Of a stretch of DNA of 5,461 nucleotides, positions 5,341 through 5,461 are shown piece by piece. The stretch lies in NCBI GenBank assembly GCA_948902155.1, contig CAQVQZ010000144.1, positions 74 through 5,534 on the forward strand, written 5' to 3'. The notes beneath the pieces are model-generated. The model ran no database searches. It saw only the letters and a program-made list of their open reading frames with translations, and had not been told where the DNA came from. The first letter of the stretch is position 1. Each line of letters opens with the position of its first letter. Made by a program: the position numbers and the translations under genes. This DNA comes from an uncultured Oscillibacter sp. (GTDB lineage Bacteria > Bacillota_A > Clostridia > Oscillospirales > Oscillospiraceae).

Positions 5341-5461
5341 CCGGATTCTTCCCCCCGGCGCCGCTCCCGCCCGCACACTGCCGGGGCGCAGGCCGGCGGC
5401 CGCTCGTTATAGGCAGCACAGTTGAAAAGAGTCCAAAGGATTCGTTTCCATACGGCGCTGT
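5341..5461. other. Upstream intergenic region, no gene recognised
   Basis: No coding region, RNA gene or terminator can be supported here. The first 60 bases are very GC-rich, the rest more balanced. The candidate promoter for the response regulator and a possible LytTR half-site (ACAGTTGAA, 5418-5426) lie in the second half. The right neighbour is outside the window. Confidence 0.5.
5406..5436 (-). promoter_or_regulatory. Weak candidate promoter for the two-component operon
   Basis: On the minus strand TTGGAC (5436-5431) and TATAAC (5411-5406) are 19 bases apart, longer than the ideal 17, so the promoter would be weak or activator-dependent. An ACAGTTGAA sequence resembling a LytTR half-site lies in the spacer. 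Transcription would start near 5399 and run through the inserted element, giving a leader of nearly 300 nt. Confidence 0.3.

Overview
The window looks like chromosomal DNA of a GC-rich, spore-forming Firmicute, most likely an Oscillospiraceae-type gut clostridium. This rests on a SpoVAC homologue with a sigma-G-like promoter, an AgrC/AgrA-style two-component pair, a Gram-positive lipoprotein of the DUF4358 type, strong GGAGG-type ribosome binding sites and a consensus sigma-A promoter. The genus is inference; there is no rRNA or other taxonomic marker.

Left part, plus strand: the 3' part of an ATP-grasp ligase (1-876), a DUF4358-like lipoprotein (1018-1623), and a PilZ-domain c-di-GMP receptor (1776-2486). 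The PilZ gene has its own sigma-A promoter (1661-1689), a 47-nt palindromic repeat in its leader and an intrinsic terminator (2489-2528). Right part, minus strand, reading leftwards: a LytTR response regulator (5105-4338) overlapping a GHKL sensor kinase (4366-3083) by 29 nt, then a stand-alone spoVAC (3010-2570) behind its own forespore-type promoter. The two blocks converge at about 2487-2569.

The most interesting part is the leader of the response regulator (5106-5461). A 156-bp element (5174-5329) carries near-perfect terminal inverted repeats, is close to a full-length hairpin, and is flanked by TA on both sides. It sits inside a 45-nt palindrome; removing the element plus one TA restores that palindrome with 19 of 20 arm positions matched. 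This is a MITE-like insertion into a small palindromic repeat. A relative of the same palindrome lies in the PilZ leader, also just upstream of the ribosome binding site. The response regulator itself has no ATG, GTG or TTG at the position set by its ribosome binding site and probably starts at AUC or AUA.

Functionally the window joins signal reception (LytTR pair), c-di-GMP output (PilZ) and spore function (SpoVAC). The only sequence link between them is the shared palindrome. No complete new multi-gene system is evident.
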